A stretch of 64,000 nucleotides of DNA from Marinibacterium anthonyi (GTDB taxonomy: Bacteria; Pseudomonadota; Alphaproteobacteria; Rhodobacterales; Rhodobacteraceae): NCBI GenBank assembly GCA_003217735.2, contig CP031585.1, forward strand, positions 1,537,501 through 1,601,500. Reading direction: 5' to 3'. Every line of letters begins with the position of its first letter. Position 1 is the first letter of the stretch. Shown here in pieces: positions 7,899 to 17,153 of the stretch. Both the position numbers and the translations under genes were made by a program. The notes below the pieces were generated by a model. The model saw only the letters and a list, made by a program, of their open reading frames with translations, ran no database searches and was not told where the DNA came from.

Positions 7899-9080
7899 AT
7901 GAGCGATACCTGGAACAAACGCACGCGCGCCGTCCATGGCGGGACGAAACGCAGCCAGTTCGGCGAACTGAGCGAAGCCATTTTCCTCACGCAGGGCTTT
8001 GCCTACGACAGCGCCGAACAGGCCGAAGCCCGCTTTCAGAAGGTGGGCGAGGACGAATTCATCTATGCCCGCTACGGCAACCCGACCGTGGCCATGTTCG
8101 AACAGCGCATCGCCGCGCTGGAAGGCACCGAAGACGCCTTTGCCACCGCCTCTGGCATGGCCGCTGTCAACGCCGCGCTGACCTCGCTGCTGAAATCCGG
8201 CGATCACGTGGTGTCCGCCAAGGCGCTGTTCGGGTCCTGCCTCTACATCCTCGAAGACATCCTGGGCCGCTACGGCGTCGACGTCACCTTTGTCGACGGC
8301 GCCGACCTGGACGCCTGGCGCGCCGCCGTGCGCGACGACACCAAGGCGGTGTTCTTCGAATCCGTCGCCAACCCGACGCTGGAAATGGTCGACATCGCCG
8401 CCGTGTCCGAGATTGCGCATGCCAAGGGCGCGCTGGTCATCGTCGACAACGTGTTCTCCACCCCCACCTTCTCCAAGGCGGTGGATCTGGGCGCCGACGT
8501 CATCGTCTATTCCGCGACCAAGCATATCGACGGCCAGGGCCGGACCCTGGGCGGCGTGATCCTGGGGACCCGCGAATTCATCCGCAAGACGGCCGAACCC
8601 TACCTCAAGCACACCGGCGCCGCGATGAGCCCGTTCACCGCCTGGGTGATGCTGAAAGGCCTGGAAACCATGGACCTGCGCGTGCGCGCCCAGGCCGACA
8701 CCGCGCTGAAACTGGCGCAGGCGCTGGAAGGCCACGCGGCGCTGGACCGCGTGATCTTTCCGGGCCTCGCGGCGCATCCCCAGCACGACCTGATGCTGCG
8801 CCAGATGGGGCAGGGGGGCACGGTGTTGTCCTTCGACGTCAAGGGTGGCCAGGAAGCCGCCTTCAAGATGCTCAACGCGTTGGAAATCGTAAAGATTTCC
8901 AACAACCTGGGCGACGCCAAGTCGATCATCACCCATCCCGCGACCACCACGCACCAGCGCCTGTCGCAGGAACAGAAGGACGATCTGGGCATCACCCCGG
9001 GCCTGCTGCGCCTGTCGGTCGGCCTGGAAGACCCCGACGACCTGATCGGCGACGTCACGACCGCCCTGGCGGCAATTTGA
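7899..9080 (+). CDS. metZ: O-succinylhomoserine sulfhydrylase
   Basis: A 393-residue PLP enzyme of the Cys/Met-metabolism family that converts O-succinylhomoserine and sulfide to homocysteine in methionine synthesis. Visible motifs are RYGNPTVAMFEQRIAALEG near the N-terminus, the PLP-phosphate segment ATASGMAAVNAAL, VDNVFSTP, and the Schiff-base Lys208 in YSATKHIDGQGR. The C-terminus has LLRLSVGLEDPDDLI. The start is MSDTWNKRTRAVHGG at 7899, preceded by GGAAGGAA; an upstream in-frame start at 7842 would fall inside the terminator hairpin. A SAM-II riboswitch and terminator precede it, so expression should fall when SAM is high. Confidence 0.95.
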   Translation: MSDTWNKRTRAVHGGTKRSQFGELSEAIFLTQGFAYDSAEQAEARFQKVGEDEFIYARYGNPTVAMFEQRIAALEGTEDAFATASGMAAVNAALTSLLKSGDHVVSAKALFGSCLYILEDILGRYGVDVTFVDGADLDAWRAAVRDDTKAVFFESVANPTLEMVDIAAVSEIAHAKGALVIVDNVFSTPTFSKAVDLGADVIVYSATKHIDGQGRTLGGVILGTREFIRKTAEPYLKHTGAAMSPFTAWVMLKGLETMDLRVRAQADTALKLAQALEGHAALDRVIFPGLAAHPQHDLMLRQMGQGGTVLSFDVKGGQEAAFKMLNALEIVKISNNLGDAKSIITHPATTTHQRLSQEQKDDLGITPGLLRLSVGLEDPDDLIGDVTTALAAI

Positions 9081-9133
9081 ACACTCGCGTGCCGGGGGCG
9101 TCTTTGCGCCCCGGACACGCCGGTTTGACCGGG

Positions 9134-9160
9134 AAGGCTCACGAATTCGTGAGCCTTTTT
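9134..9160 (+). terminator. Rho-independent terminator of metZ
   Basis: AAGGCTCACG, then AATT, then CGTGAGCCTT forms a perfect stem followed by a T run (TTTTT). It lies 54 bases after the metZ stop. Confidence 0.9.
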
Positions 9161-9257
9161 CGCGATCCGGTCATGAAACCCGTGCGTAATTGATTAATAG
9201 GATGTTAACCTTGTGCCGGATGCCTATGTAAGTAGGACGGCCACCGGAGGATCACGG

Positions 9258-10361
9258 ATGAATGTACATGCCCCCACGCTTGACCGCACGCCCGAGACGG
9301 ACGAGGCCCAGAAGGCCCTGGCCGTCCTGCGCAGTTGGGCCAAGTCGGCATCGGATGCCGAGATTTCTCAGCTTGATCCGGCAATCGCGGCCCTGATCCC
9401 GGGGGCTGGCGGCGAACAATATCCGTCGTTCTCGCGACACTACCCGCATGATTTCGCGGTCGACGCCAATTACAAGGCCTCGCTGCCGGACCTGCAGAAC
9501 GGCCCGTCCAGCCTGATCAAGGGTGCCAAGGAACAGATCCAGCATGTCGGGATCTCGAACTTCCGGCTGCCGATTCGGTTCCATTCCCGCGACAATGGCG
9601 ACCTGACGCTGGAAACATCCGTCACCGGCACCGTCAGCCTGGAAGCGGACAAGAAGGGCATCAACATGTCGCGCATCATGCGCAGCTTTTATGCCCATGC
9701 CGAAAAGACCTTCAGCTTCGAGGTGATCGAAGCGGCGCTGGATGATTACAAGTCCGACCTGGAAAGCTTTGATGCCCGGATCATGATGCGGTTCTCCTTC
9801 CCCACGAAGGTGGAAAGCCTGCGCTCGGGCCTGTCGGGCTACCAGTATTACGACATCGCGCTTGAGCTGGTCGAAAGCCAGGGCGTGCGCCGCAAGATCA
9901 TGCATCTGGACTACGTCTATTCCTCGACCTGCCCCTGTTCTCTGGAACTGTCCGAACACGCGCGGTCGATGCGCGGCCAGCTTGCCACGCCGCATTCGCA
10001 GCGCTCGGTGGCGCGGATTTCCGTGGCGCTGGAACAGGATGCCGACTGCCTGTGGTTCGAGGACCTGATCGAAGCCTGCCGCCGCGCCGTCCCGACCGAG
10101 ACCCAGGTCATGGTCAAGCGCGAGGACGAACAGGCCTTCGCCGAGCTGAACGCCGCCAACCCGATCTTTGTCGAAGACGCGGCGCGGCTGTTCTGCGAGG
10201 CGCTGCAGGACGATGCGCGCATCGGCGATTTCCGCGTGGTGGCCAGCCACCAGGAAAGCCTGCACAGCCACGATGCGGTCTCTGTCCTGACCCAGGGCAC
10301 GACCTTCGAGGCAGAAAGCATCGACCCGCGGCTTTTCGCCTCGCTTTTCCACGTGGGCTGA
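9258..10361 (+). CDS. folE2: GTP cyclohydrolase FolE2
   Basis: A 367-residue enzyme for the first step of tetrahydrofolate synthesis, conversion of GTP to dihydroneopterin triphosphate; this family can replace FolE. Recognisable family segments are QHVGISNFRLPI, GINMSRIMRSFY, the Cys-containing STCPCSLELSEHARS with TPHSQRS, and VKREDEQAFAELNAANPIFVEDAAR. The ATG at 9258 is preceded by GGAGG at the right distance; the open frame upstream (from 9213) has no ribosome-binding site. It is a single gene with its own leader. Other folate genes (folB, folP) lie 17 kb downstream. Confidence 0.95.
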   Translation: MNVHAPTLDRTPETDEAQKALAVLRSWAKSASDAEISQLDPAIAALIPGAGGEQYPSFSRHYPHDFAVDANYKASLPDLQNGPSSLIKGAKEQIQHVGISNFRLPIRFHSRDNGDLTLETSVTGTVSLEADKKGINMSRIMRSFYAHAEKTFSFEVIEAALDDYKSDLESFDARIMMRFSFPTKVESLRSGLSGYQYYDIALELVESQGVRRKIMHLDYVYSSTCPCSLELSEHARSMRGQLATPHSQRSVARISVALEQDADCLWFEDLIEACRRAVPTETQVMVKREDEQAFAELNAANPIFVEDAARLFCEALQDDARIGDFRVVASHQESLHSHDAVSVLTQGTTFEAESIDPRLFASLFHVG

Positions 10362-10605
10362 ATTCGGCTGACCTGAAATTGTCCTGCCGGGCCGGGCGCT
10401 TGCCCCGTGTCCGGTGGCGGCGGTTGGGCGCTGTCATGCCGCGGTGCAGCAATTCCCTCTGCACAAGCCAAATCGCTTGCGCTATACTGGTGCGTGACTG
10501 GTAGCCGGACGGATGCCGCCATGAGGTTTGCGGCCACTGCCGGCATACCTTGGGGACGGCCGGGAACCGGCCTCAGAACAATGCAGAAATGCGAGGAGCA
10601 CGAGG

Positions 10606-11403
10606 ATGATTACCTCCCAGATGCAGATGTCGGTTGCCATGATCCAGATGGCCGGCGATGCAATGGCCAACCAGATCAAGATGTTTCAGGCGCTAAGCCT
10701 GTCCGCGGTCGAACTGCCCTACCGCAACTTCAAGATGCTGTCCGACCTGGCGTCGGTTCCCTTCAGCGCGGCGGGCCTCCCGTTCGGCACCGCGCCCAAA
10801 GGCGAATCCCTTCCGGCGCCGGTAGCGAAGCCCGCCGCCAAGCCGGTTGCGAAAGCGGCCCCCAAACCTGCGGCCAAACCCGCGCCCAAGGCCGCCGAAC
10901 CGAAGGCGCCCGAGGTGAAGGCCGCCGCACCGGCGCCCGCGCCCGCAGCGCCCAAACCCGAAGCGACCCCCGCTCCGACGCCTGCGTCCGCTCCGGCCGC
11001 CATGGCGGTCGAACCCAAGCCGGTTGAGACCAAGCCGGCTGAAACCAAGGCACCCGAGACCAAGGCGGCCGATCCGGCCCCCGCGCCCGCAGCGCCCAAG
11101 CCCGCCACCAAGGCAGCCAGCGCCGCCACGGCCAGGACGGCCACCGACGCGGCTCCGGCCAAGGCGCCTGTGGCCAAGAAGGCGCCGGCCCCGCGCAAGC
11201 CCCGCGCCAAGGCGTCCACCGGGACCAAGGCCACCGCCGCCCGCACGGCCACCCGCCGGACGACAACGGCCAAGGCCGCTGCGACGCCGGAAACCGGGGC
11301 TGCTGCGGCCAAGAAACCTGCCAGCAAACCGGCGACCGGCCGCACCCGCAAGCCGGCCACGCCGCCCAAGGCAACACCCGAAACATCGGGCGAGGACAGC
11401 TGA
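10606..11403 (+). CDS. Short helical domain with long Lys/Ala/Pro-rich histone-H1-like tail
   Basis: A 265-residue protein not recognised by family. Residues 1-60 are Met- and Gln-rich and probably helical (MITSQMQMSVAMIQMAGDAM, then a KMFQALSLSAVELPYRN segment). From about residue 65 to the end it is low complexity with repeated KPAAK, APKAAEPKAPEVKA and KKPASKPATGRTRKP, like the C-terminal tails of histone H1-like and DNA-binding proteins. The last third is strongly basic. Binding to nucleic acid or granules is plausible but is an inference; a phasin-like role cannot be excluded. A GAGGAGCACGAGG leader precedes the ATG at 10606. Confidence 0.7.
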   Translation: MITSQMQMSVAMIQMAGDAMANQIKMFQALSLSAVELPYRNFKMLSDLASVPFSAAGLPFGTAPKGESLPAPVAKPAAKPVAKAAPKPAAKPAPKAAEPKAPEVKAAAPAPAPAAPKPEATPAPTPASAPAAMAVEPKPVETKPAETKAPETKAADPAPAPAAPKPATKAASAATARTATDAAPAKAPVAKKAPAPRKPRAKASTGTKATAARTATRRTTTAKAAATPETGAAAAKKPASKPATGRTRKPATPPKATPETSGEDS

Positions 11404-11454
11404 CCTCCGGCCATCGCTTGACACCGTAGGCGGGGCACGCCAACGCTTCGGTCC

Positions 11455-12903
11455 ATGTTGGACCCGCGCCCCGTCGCCTATGTCATAGGCCTCCTTGTCA
11501 CAGCCCTGGGCGCGGTCATGTTCGTGCCCATGGGCGCCGATCTGATCCATGGCAACGGCCATTGGGACGCGTTCTTTGAATGCGCCGTGATCACCATGCT
11601 GGCCGGCGGCACCATTTCGATCAGCTGTTCCAATTCGGTCCCCGACCGGCTGAGCCTGCAGCAGATCTTCATGCTGACCACCGGCGTCTGGATCTTCCTG
11701 CCGGTCTTCGGCGCGCTCCCCCTCATGGTCGGCGATACCGAACTCGGCTTCACCGATGCCTTCTTCGAAGCCATGTCGGGCCTGACCACCACCGGGTCCA
11801 CCGTCATCACCGGCCTCGACGACCTGCCCGAAGGCATCCTGATGTGGCGCGGCCTGCTGCAATGGCTGGGCGGCATCGGCGTCATCGTCGTCGCCATGGT
11901 CTTCCTGCCCGAACTCAGGGTCGGGGGCATGCAGATCTTCCGCTCCGAAGGGTTTGAAACCATGGGCAAGATCCTGCCCCGGGCGACCCAGATCTCGGGC
12001 CAGATCTCGTTGATCTACATCGCCATTTCGCTGGCCTGCATCATCACCTACGTGGCGCTTGGAATGGATGTCTTCGATGCGATCGTGCATGCGATGACCA
12101 CGGTGTCCACCGGCGGGTTCGCCAATTACGACGCCTCGTTCAGCACCTTCTCGGGCGCCCCGGAATACGCCGCATCGTTCTTCATGATCCTCTCGGCGCT
12201 GCCCTTCGTGCGCTATGTCCAGATGGTCAACGGCGACGCCTGGTCGCTCTGGCGCGACAGCCAGGTGCGCACCTTCTTCGCCATCCTCGCCGTGCTGGTC
12301 GTCGTCACCTCGGTCGTGCTGCTGTCGATCTTCCCGCACCACTGGGAACAGGCCCTGCGCGAGGCGCTGTTCAACATCGTCTCGATCATCTCGGGCACCG
12401 GCTATGCCAGCGTCGACTACATGACATGGGGGCCGTTCCTGATCGGCCTCTTCTTCTTCATCGGTCTGATCGGCGGCTGCGCCGGGTCCACCGCCTGTTC
12501 GATCAAGGTCTTCCGCTACCAGCTTCTCTTCGCCTCGATCCGCTCGCAACTGATGAAGATCCGCTCCCCCCACGGGGTCTTCATCACCCGCTACGAAGGC
12601 CGCCGCGTGTCCGAGGAAGTGCTCAGCTCCGTCATCTCCTTCTTCGTCTTCTTCGTGGTCTCGCTGGGCGTGCTGGCGGTGGGGCTCTCCCTGACCGGGC
12701 TGGACAACGTCACCGCCATCTCGGGCGCCGCCACGGCCTTGGCCAACATCGGCCCCGGCCTTGGCGACATCATCGGGCCGGCGGGCAATTTCTCCTCGCT
12801 CAACGACCCGGCCAAATGGATGCTCTCGGCCGCCATGCTGGTCGGGCGGCTCGAGATCATGGCCGTCTACGTCATGCTCACGGTCAAGTTCTGGCGGGCG
12901 TGA
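11455..12903 (+). CDS. trkH: TrkH-family potassium uptake protein
   Basis: A 482-residue membrane protein, the K+-translocating subunit of a Trk system. The four pore-loop filters are visible in order: SGLTTTGSTV, TTVSTGGFA, ISGTGYAS and ANIGPGLG, each with the expected Gly in the filter. About ten to twelve hydrophobic helices surround them, including VWIFLPVFGALPLM and LLQWLGGIGVIVVAMVFLP. The length is typical of TrkH. No trkA gene is adjacent, so the regulatory partner must lie elsewhere. It starts 51 bases after the preceding gene. Confidence 0.95.
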   Translation: MLDPRPVAYVIGLLVTALGAVMFVPMGADLIHGNGHWDAFFECAVITMLAGGTISISCSNSVPDRLSLQQIFMLTTGVWIFLPVFGALPLMVGDTELGFTDAFFEAMSGLTTTGSTVITGLDDLPEGILMWRGLLQWLGGIGVIVVAMVFLPELRVGGMQIFRSEGFETMGKILPRATQISGQISLIYIAISLACIITYVALGMDVFDAIVHAMTTVSTGGFANYDASFSTFSGAPEYAASFFMILSALPFVRYVQMVNGDAWSLWRDSQVRTFFAILAVLVVVTSVVLLSIFPHHWEQALREALFNIVSIISGTGYASVDYMTWGPFLIGLFFFIGLIGGCAGSTACSIKVFRYQLLFASIRSQLMKIRSPHGVFITRYEGRRVSEEVLSSVISFFVFFVVSLGVLAVGLSLTGLDNVTAISGAATALANIGPGLGDIIGPAGNFSSLNDPAKWMLSAAMLVGRLEIMAVYVMLTVKFWRA

Positions 12904-13089
12904 CCCGCCGCGCCCGTCGAACTGCCGCGCCTTGATTCCGGGCGCACAAGGTACAGATGTTACCCCAGAGCCCACGCGTGGCCTTCGACAAATGCGGGCC
13001 GGCGTGCATGTGCCCCCGGAACAGGCTCGGCTCCGGACCACGCGTGCCGTGCCACGGCGCGCCCGCATTTCGATTCATGGAGAACACGG

Positions 13090-13518
13090 ATGAAGAAATT
13101 GTTACTCGCCCTCGGCGCCAGCCTTTTGTTCGCCGGCGCAGCCCTTGCCGATGACGCCCGCCCGACGGCGCCCGACGGCGCGCGCGCCTACATCATTTCG
13201 CCCACCGACGGCGCGACGGTCTCGAACCCGGTCACCATCCTCTTCGGTCTCGAAGGCATGGGCGTGGCCCCCGCCGGCACGGATCACGCGAAAACCGGCC
13301 ACCACCACCTGCTGATCGACACCGACCTCAGCTCGCTGGACCTCGACACCAGCCTGCCGTCCACCGACCAGGTGGTGCATTTCGGCGGCGGCCAGACCCA
13401 GGTCACGATGGACCTGCCCGCCGGCACCCACACCCTGCAGCTGCTGTTGGGCGACATGAACCACGTGCCCTTCGATCCGCCGGTCACAAGCGACCCGATC
13501 ACCATCACCGTGGAATGA
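13090..13518 (+). CDS. Secreted DUF4399 protein
   Basis: A 142-residue protein with a Sec signal peptide (MKKLLLALGASLLFAGAALA, cleaved before DDA). The mature part has the DUF4399 pattern: ISPTDGATVSNPVTI, FGLEGMGVAPAG, the conserved GHHHLLIDTD, HFGGGQTQ and LQLLLGDMNHVPFDPPV. The histidine cluster suggests metal binding, but function is unknown. A likely periplasmic beta-sandwich. The start at 13090 is fixed by the signal peptide. A bidirectional hairpin separates it from the convergent gene. Confidence 0.88.
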   Translation: MKKLLLALGASLLFAGAALADDARPTAPDGARAYIISPTDGATVSNPVTILFGLEGMGVAPAGTDHAKTGHHHLLIDTDLSSLDLDTSLPSTDQVVHFGGGQTQVTMDLPAGTHTLQLLLGDMNHVPFDPPVTSDPITITVE

Positions 13519-13534
13519 TCCCACGCAAAGCCAC

Positions 13535-13560
13535 GGGCAGGGGCCGATCGGCCTCTGCCC
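13535..13560. terminator. Bidirectional hairpin between convergent genes
   Basis: An 11-bp stem of GGGCAGGGGCC and GGCCTCTGCCC with a GATC loop and one G-U pair lies between two convergent stop codons. There is no T tract, so the terminator role is inferred from position. Confidence 0.6.
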
Positions 13561-13564
13561 CCCG

Positions 13565-13960
13565 TCAGCCCGTGCAGACCTGGGCAGCGATGGCCGCCTT
13601 GTCGATCACCGAATTCACGTCGGCGATCCTGCCATCCCGGAATTCGTAAAACACATTCTCGTCGAACCGGACCCGTCGTCCATTGACCGGCAGGTCGAAC
13701 AGTTCGCCAACAGGGCTGCAATCGAACGCCAGGGAGCAGGCGATCACGGGCGGGTCACAGACAACGCGTGTCACGTTGAACGACAGGTCCGGGATCGCCT
13801 TGAAATCGCCGATCAGCATCGACCGATACCCGTCCAGCCCGATCCGCCTTCCATTGTACGTGACATCGTCGGCGACAAACCGGCCCAGGGTCGCCCAATC
13901 CTGGCTGTTCAGGCAGGCGATGTATCCCGAATAGGCCTTGGTGATCTCGTCGCGGGTCAT
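13565..13960 (-). CDS. SnoaL-like / NTF2-fold protein
   Basis: A 131-residue protein of the NTF2-like superfamily resembling SnoaL ester cyclases. Its features are the N-terminal helix ITKAYSGYIACLNSQDWATL, VADDVTYNGRRIGLDGYRSML, PDLSFNVTRVVCD, and the closing strand segment FYEFRDGRIADVNSVIDKAAI. Relatives are cyclases, isomerases or small-molecule-binding proteins; no specific substrate can be assigned. No signal peptide. It stands alone between a convergent DUF4399 gene and htpX, which is on the same strand. Confidence 0.75.
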   Translation of the reverse strand: MTRDEITKAYSGYIACLNSQDWATLGRFVADDVTYNGRRIGLDGYRSMLIGDFKAIPDLSFNVTRVVCDPPVIACSLAFDCSPVGELFDLPVNGRRVRFDENVFYEFRDGRIADVNSVIDKAAIAAQVCTG

Positions 13961-14059
13961 GGGGCACCTTTGATAGCGGTTTTCACGCAGGCTAGCACGC
14001 AGGCTTCCAGGAACACCACCTGACTGACCCGGGCTGACCGCCCCGGGCCGGCCAGCGAT

Positions 14060-15061
14060 TTACCCCCAGGGCCCTTTCGGCGCACGATGACCCGACTTCG
14101 GCACCCGGCTGGCCGACAGGGGCTGCGCATCATCGCCGCGCGGAGGTTCCGCATAGTCCGAAAGTCCCGAAGAAGGTCGCGAAGAGGGCCGCGCATACCC
14201 TGGTGACCTCGCAGACCCGGACGCCCCCGCAGACCCCGCCATGGCCCGCAGCGCGGCGATGCGGTTCTCGGTCGCCGGGTGGGTGGCGAACAGGCTGTCG
14301 CGCTTGTTGGCGTGCAGCGGGTTGATGATGAACATATGCGCCGTCGCCGGATTGCGTTCGGCGGCGTCGTTGTCGATCCGCGCCGCGCCCACGGCGATCT
14401 TTTCCAGCGCCGAAGCCAGCCACAGCGGCTGACCGCAGATCTCGGCCCCCGCCTTGTCGGCGGCATATTCCCGGGTCCGGCTGATCGCCATCTGCACCAG
14501 CGCGGCGGCCATCGGCGCCAGGAACATCATCATCAGCGTGCCGACCAGCCCCATCCGTTCGCGCGAGCCCCCGAAGAACAGCGCAAAGTTCGCCAGCATG
14601 GAAATCGCACCGGCAAAGGTCGCCGTGACGGTCATGATCGCGGTGTCGTGGTTGCGGATATGGGCCAGTTCATGCGCGATCACGCCCGCCAGCTCCTCGC
14701 GGCTCAGGCTGCGGACCAGCCCCGATGTCACCGCGACGGCGGCATTGGCCGGGTTGCGCCCGGTGGCAAAGGCATTGGGCTGGGGCGTGTCGATCATGTA
14801 GACCTTGGGTTCGGGCAGGCCGGCGTTCCGCGCCAGTTCGGACACCAGCGCGTGCAGGCCCATCCGGTCGTTGCGGATCACCGGCTGGGCATTGTGCATG
14901 CGCAGCACCATCCGGTCCGAATTCCACCAGGTGAAAACGTTCATCGCCGCCGCGACCACCAGCGCGATCAGCGCACCGCCCGATCCGCCGATCATGTACC
15001 CCACGCCCATGAACAGCGCAGTCATCGCCGCCATCAGCATCGCCGTCTTCACGTAACCCAT
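14060..15061 (-). CDS. htpX: Membrane zinc metalloprotease HtpX
   Basis: An M48-family protease that degrades misfolded membrane proteins under stress. The protein has 333 residues. Two hydrophobic segments lie at about 5-25 and 28-46, the zinc site HELAH is at 130-134, two more membrane segments follow, and the third ligand Glu lies in [12 protein letters not shown] (near 208). [22 protein letters not shown] marks the end of the family domain. Beyond it a Ser/Pro/Arg-rich tail of about 50 residues is added. The start at 15061 has GGAG about 8 bases upstream; the longer frame from 15094 has no such site. Confidence 0.95.
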   Translation of the reverse strand: MGYVKTAMLMAAMTALFMGVGYMIGGSGGALIALVVAAAMNVFTWWNSDRMVLRMHNAQPVIRNDRMGLHALVSELARNAGLPEPKVYMIDTPQPNAFATGRNPANAAVAVTSGLVRSLSREELAGVIAHELAHIRNHDTAIMTVTATFAGAISMLANFALFFGGSRERMGLVGTLMMMFLAPMAAALVQMAISRTREYAADKAGAEICGQPLWLASALEKIAVGAARIDNDAAERNPATAHMFIINPLHANKRDSLFATHPATENRIAALRAMAGSAGASGSARSPGYARPSSRPSSGLSDYAEPPRGDDAQPLSASRVPKSGHRAPKGPWG

Positions 15062-15407
15062 CTTCGTCTCCGCAAAATCACCATGTGGCAACACTGCAGA
15101 TATGTGTCCGGTTCCCGGTCGCGCAAGAACCGGGCGGATCCGCGTCTTCGTGAGCCGACCGTGCTGATATCTCCGTCACCCGGTCCCTGAGCAGGACACA
15201 GGGGGGCCCCAGGCGGTGATCACGGCTGCAGCAAGGTATTGGAAGGCGAGGGAAGGGAAGGCCCGGGAAGGGAAGGCATGCAAACGCAAGGCGCACAATC
15301 TGGTGCGGAGCCGTGGGACATCCTAACGAATTGTAAAAACGCCTCTGTAACCCATTGATATTACACAAGACGATGGGTGTCCCACGCGTGGGACACCCTG
15401 GGGGAGC
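15062..15407. other. Intergenic gap with repeats, no gene seen
   Basis: This 346-base stretch lies between the triad-less protease homologue and htpX, both on the minus strand. It holds a purine-rich direct repeat (GGGAAGGGAAGGC twice, 15247-15279), an inverted repeat TGTAA-N10-TTACA (15346-15365), a half site CGTGGGACATCC (15312-15323) and the 24-bp palindrome described separately. I found no convincing coding frame or RNA gene. Confidence 0.6.
15375..15398. repeat. Perfect 24-bp palindrome
   Basis: GGGTGTCCCACG followed by its exact inverse CGTGGGACACCC, ten bases beyond the stop of the minus-strand gene. A half copy with one mismatch lies at 15312-15323. It could be a terminator stem without a T tract or a protein-binding dyad. 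Confidence 0.85.
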
Positions 15408-17153
15408 TTACTCCCAGCAGCTCACAAGGACGGTCATCCCCTCGGCCAGTTTCATCAGGTCCTGCGGCGCCACGCTCTCCGGGGAGCTTCCCCCCGCGGC
15501 GCCCACGCCCGCCTGTTTCAGCAGGCCTGCGATGGCGCCCGACTTGGCCGCGAACCGCACGTCCGTCGGCAGCTGCTGCGCGCCGCCCTTTTCGGGCAGC
15601 AGCATCCCCAAGACCGAGCCGCCCGCATCGAAGACCGGCCCACCCGCATCGCCCGGCTGCGCCGCCAGCGCCAGCCGGGTCAGCCCGTCCTCCCCGTCCA
15701 GGCCCCGCGTGTCCGACAGCGTCCCGAAGGTCAGCGACGGCGCGCCCAGAACGCCGCCGAAGGAATAGCCCGCCACGGCGATCTCCGACTGCAGCCGCGG
15801 CAGCAGGTCCGACAGCCGCGCGATCTCCATCGGGGCCAGCCGGTCCGTCGGGCGCAGCACCGCCACCCCCAGCGCCGGATCCGACGCCACCACGCGCGCC
15901 TGGTACTCATCCGCCAGCGTCACCCGCCCGCAGGACGCCACCGTCGCCGCCGAGGTTACGACACTCCCTTGCCGGTCCACGAAAAAGCCCGAACCGGTGA
16001 CCGACGGCTTGCGCACCTCCAGCCCCGACACCAGGTCGACATTCTGTTCCTGCTCGGCGCCGGCCAGCGGATCCAGCGTGCCGGGCAAGCGGGTGAAGCT
16101 GGTCTTCATCTCGGCCAGCACCCGCGCGCGGCGGCGTTCATCCCCCGTGGGCCAGGTCAGGATGAAGCCCTTGATCTCGTCGTCCTGAAGGCTGGCTTCC
16201 ACGTGGGTCACCATGCGGGCATTGCGCCCCTCGATGGTGAACCCCGTCCGCGTCCGTTCGCGCGGCCCGTCCAGCGGCACGATGTCCAGCGTCTGCAGGA
16301 TGTCATACAGCCCGTAAAGCGTATCGCTTTCGCCTGGCTCGCTGATCAGCAGCAGCCGGATGCCGTCGTCGGTGGTCGCATCGTAATGGGCAAAGGGCGA
16401 CTGGTACTTGGCAAAGGCCACCACGCCCAGGGGCATCTGCATGGCGATACCGGCGCGAATGTCGCTTTGCCGGGTCATGCCGACGCTGGTCAGGGGCTGG
16501 TTGTACTGTTCCATCAGAACGGCGCGCTGGCGGGTGGTGAGGATGCCGGTGGGCTCGTAGCCATTGGCCACCTGCCAATCCCCCATAGACCGCCGCGTCC
16601 CGGCCCCGAAGGCGCCGTCGATCCCGGCGTTGTAAAAGCCGCCCCATTGCATCGCCCGCTGCAGGTCCATCCGGTCCTGTGCCGTCAGCAGCCGTTCCGA
16701 AACGCGCGCCTCGGCCGGGGTTTCATCCACCTGGCCGACCGGGGCTGGCGTGTCGGGGGCGGCGGGGCCGGGGTTGGAGGCCAGCGGCTGGGCGTCGAGC
16801 GGGGCAGGGGCCGTGCCCTCGGGGCCGACGCCGATGGGATAGAACCGCCGCCCATAGGTGCGCGTGCCGGTGATATAGCTGTCGCGGGGGATCTTGCCCT
16901 CGGCGCGATAGACCTGCAGCACCTGGCGGGCGTCCTCGGGGGCGTAGGGCCCAAGCGCGATGCCGTACCAGCTGCCGCCCAGGGCAAAGCCGTTCACGTC
17001 CGGCATTTCGGCCGCATAGCGGCGGGCGCGTTCCTCGGCGACGGTCAGGCTGGGGTGGGCCTCGATCTGGACCCAGACGTTTTCTTCCTGTGCAACCGCG
17101 GCGCGGGCCGCAAAGAGGACCGTGAATGCGATCCACCCAAGGAGTTTTTTCAT
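15408..17153 (-). CDS. Secreted SPOR + peptidoglycan-binding + trypsin-fold protein lacking the catalytic triad
   Basis: A 581-residue protein with a signal peptide (MKKLLGWIAFTVLFAARAAVA). Residues about 25-120 look like a SPOR domain (VWVQIEAHPSLTVAEERARR, WYGIALGPYAPEDARQVL), and about 150-215 like PG_binding_1 (DLQRAMQWGGFYNAGIDGAF). The C-terminal 190 residues follow the HtrA/trypsin fold, but the site residues are gone. The His position reads VVTSAATVASC, the Asp position DPALGVAVLRP, and the Ser motif is QPGDAGGP with Ala near 502. It is probably a binding rather than cleaving protein at the cell wall. The second of two close Met codons was chosen because GAGGT lies 6 bases before it. 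Confidence 0.85.
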   Translation of the reverse strand: MKKLLGWIAFTVLFAARAAVAQEENVWVQIEAHPSLTVAEERARRYAAEMPDVNGFALGGSWYGIALGPYAPEDARQVLQVYRAEGKIPRDSYITGTRTYGRRFYPIGVGPEGTAPAPLDAQPLASNPGPAAPDTPAPVGQVDETPAEARVSERLLTAQDRMDLQRAMQWGGFYNAGIDGAFGAGTRRSMGDWQVANGYEPTGILTTRQRAVLMEQYNQPLTSVGMTRQSDIRAGIAMQMPLGVVAFAKYQSPFAHYDATTDDGIRLLLISEPGESDTLYGLYDILQTLDIVPLDGPRERTRTGFTIEGRNARMVTHVEASLQDDEIKGFILTWPTGDERRRARVLAEMKTSFTRLPGTLDPLAGAEQEQNVDLVSGLEVRKPSVTGSGFFVDRQGSVVTSAATVASCGRVTLADEYQARVVASDPALGVAVLRPTDRLAPMEIARLSDLLPRLQSEIAVAGYSFGGVLGAPSLTFGTLSDTRGLDGEDGLTRLALAAQPGDAGGPVFDAGGSVLGMLLPEKGGAQQLPTDVRFAAKSGAIAGLLKQAGVGAAGGSSPESVAPQDLMKLAEGMTVLVSCWE

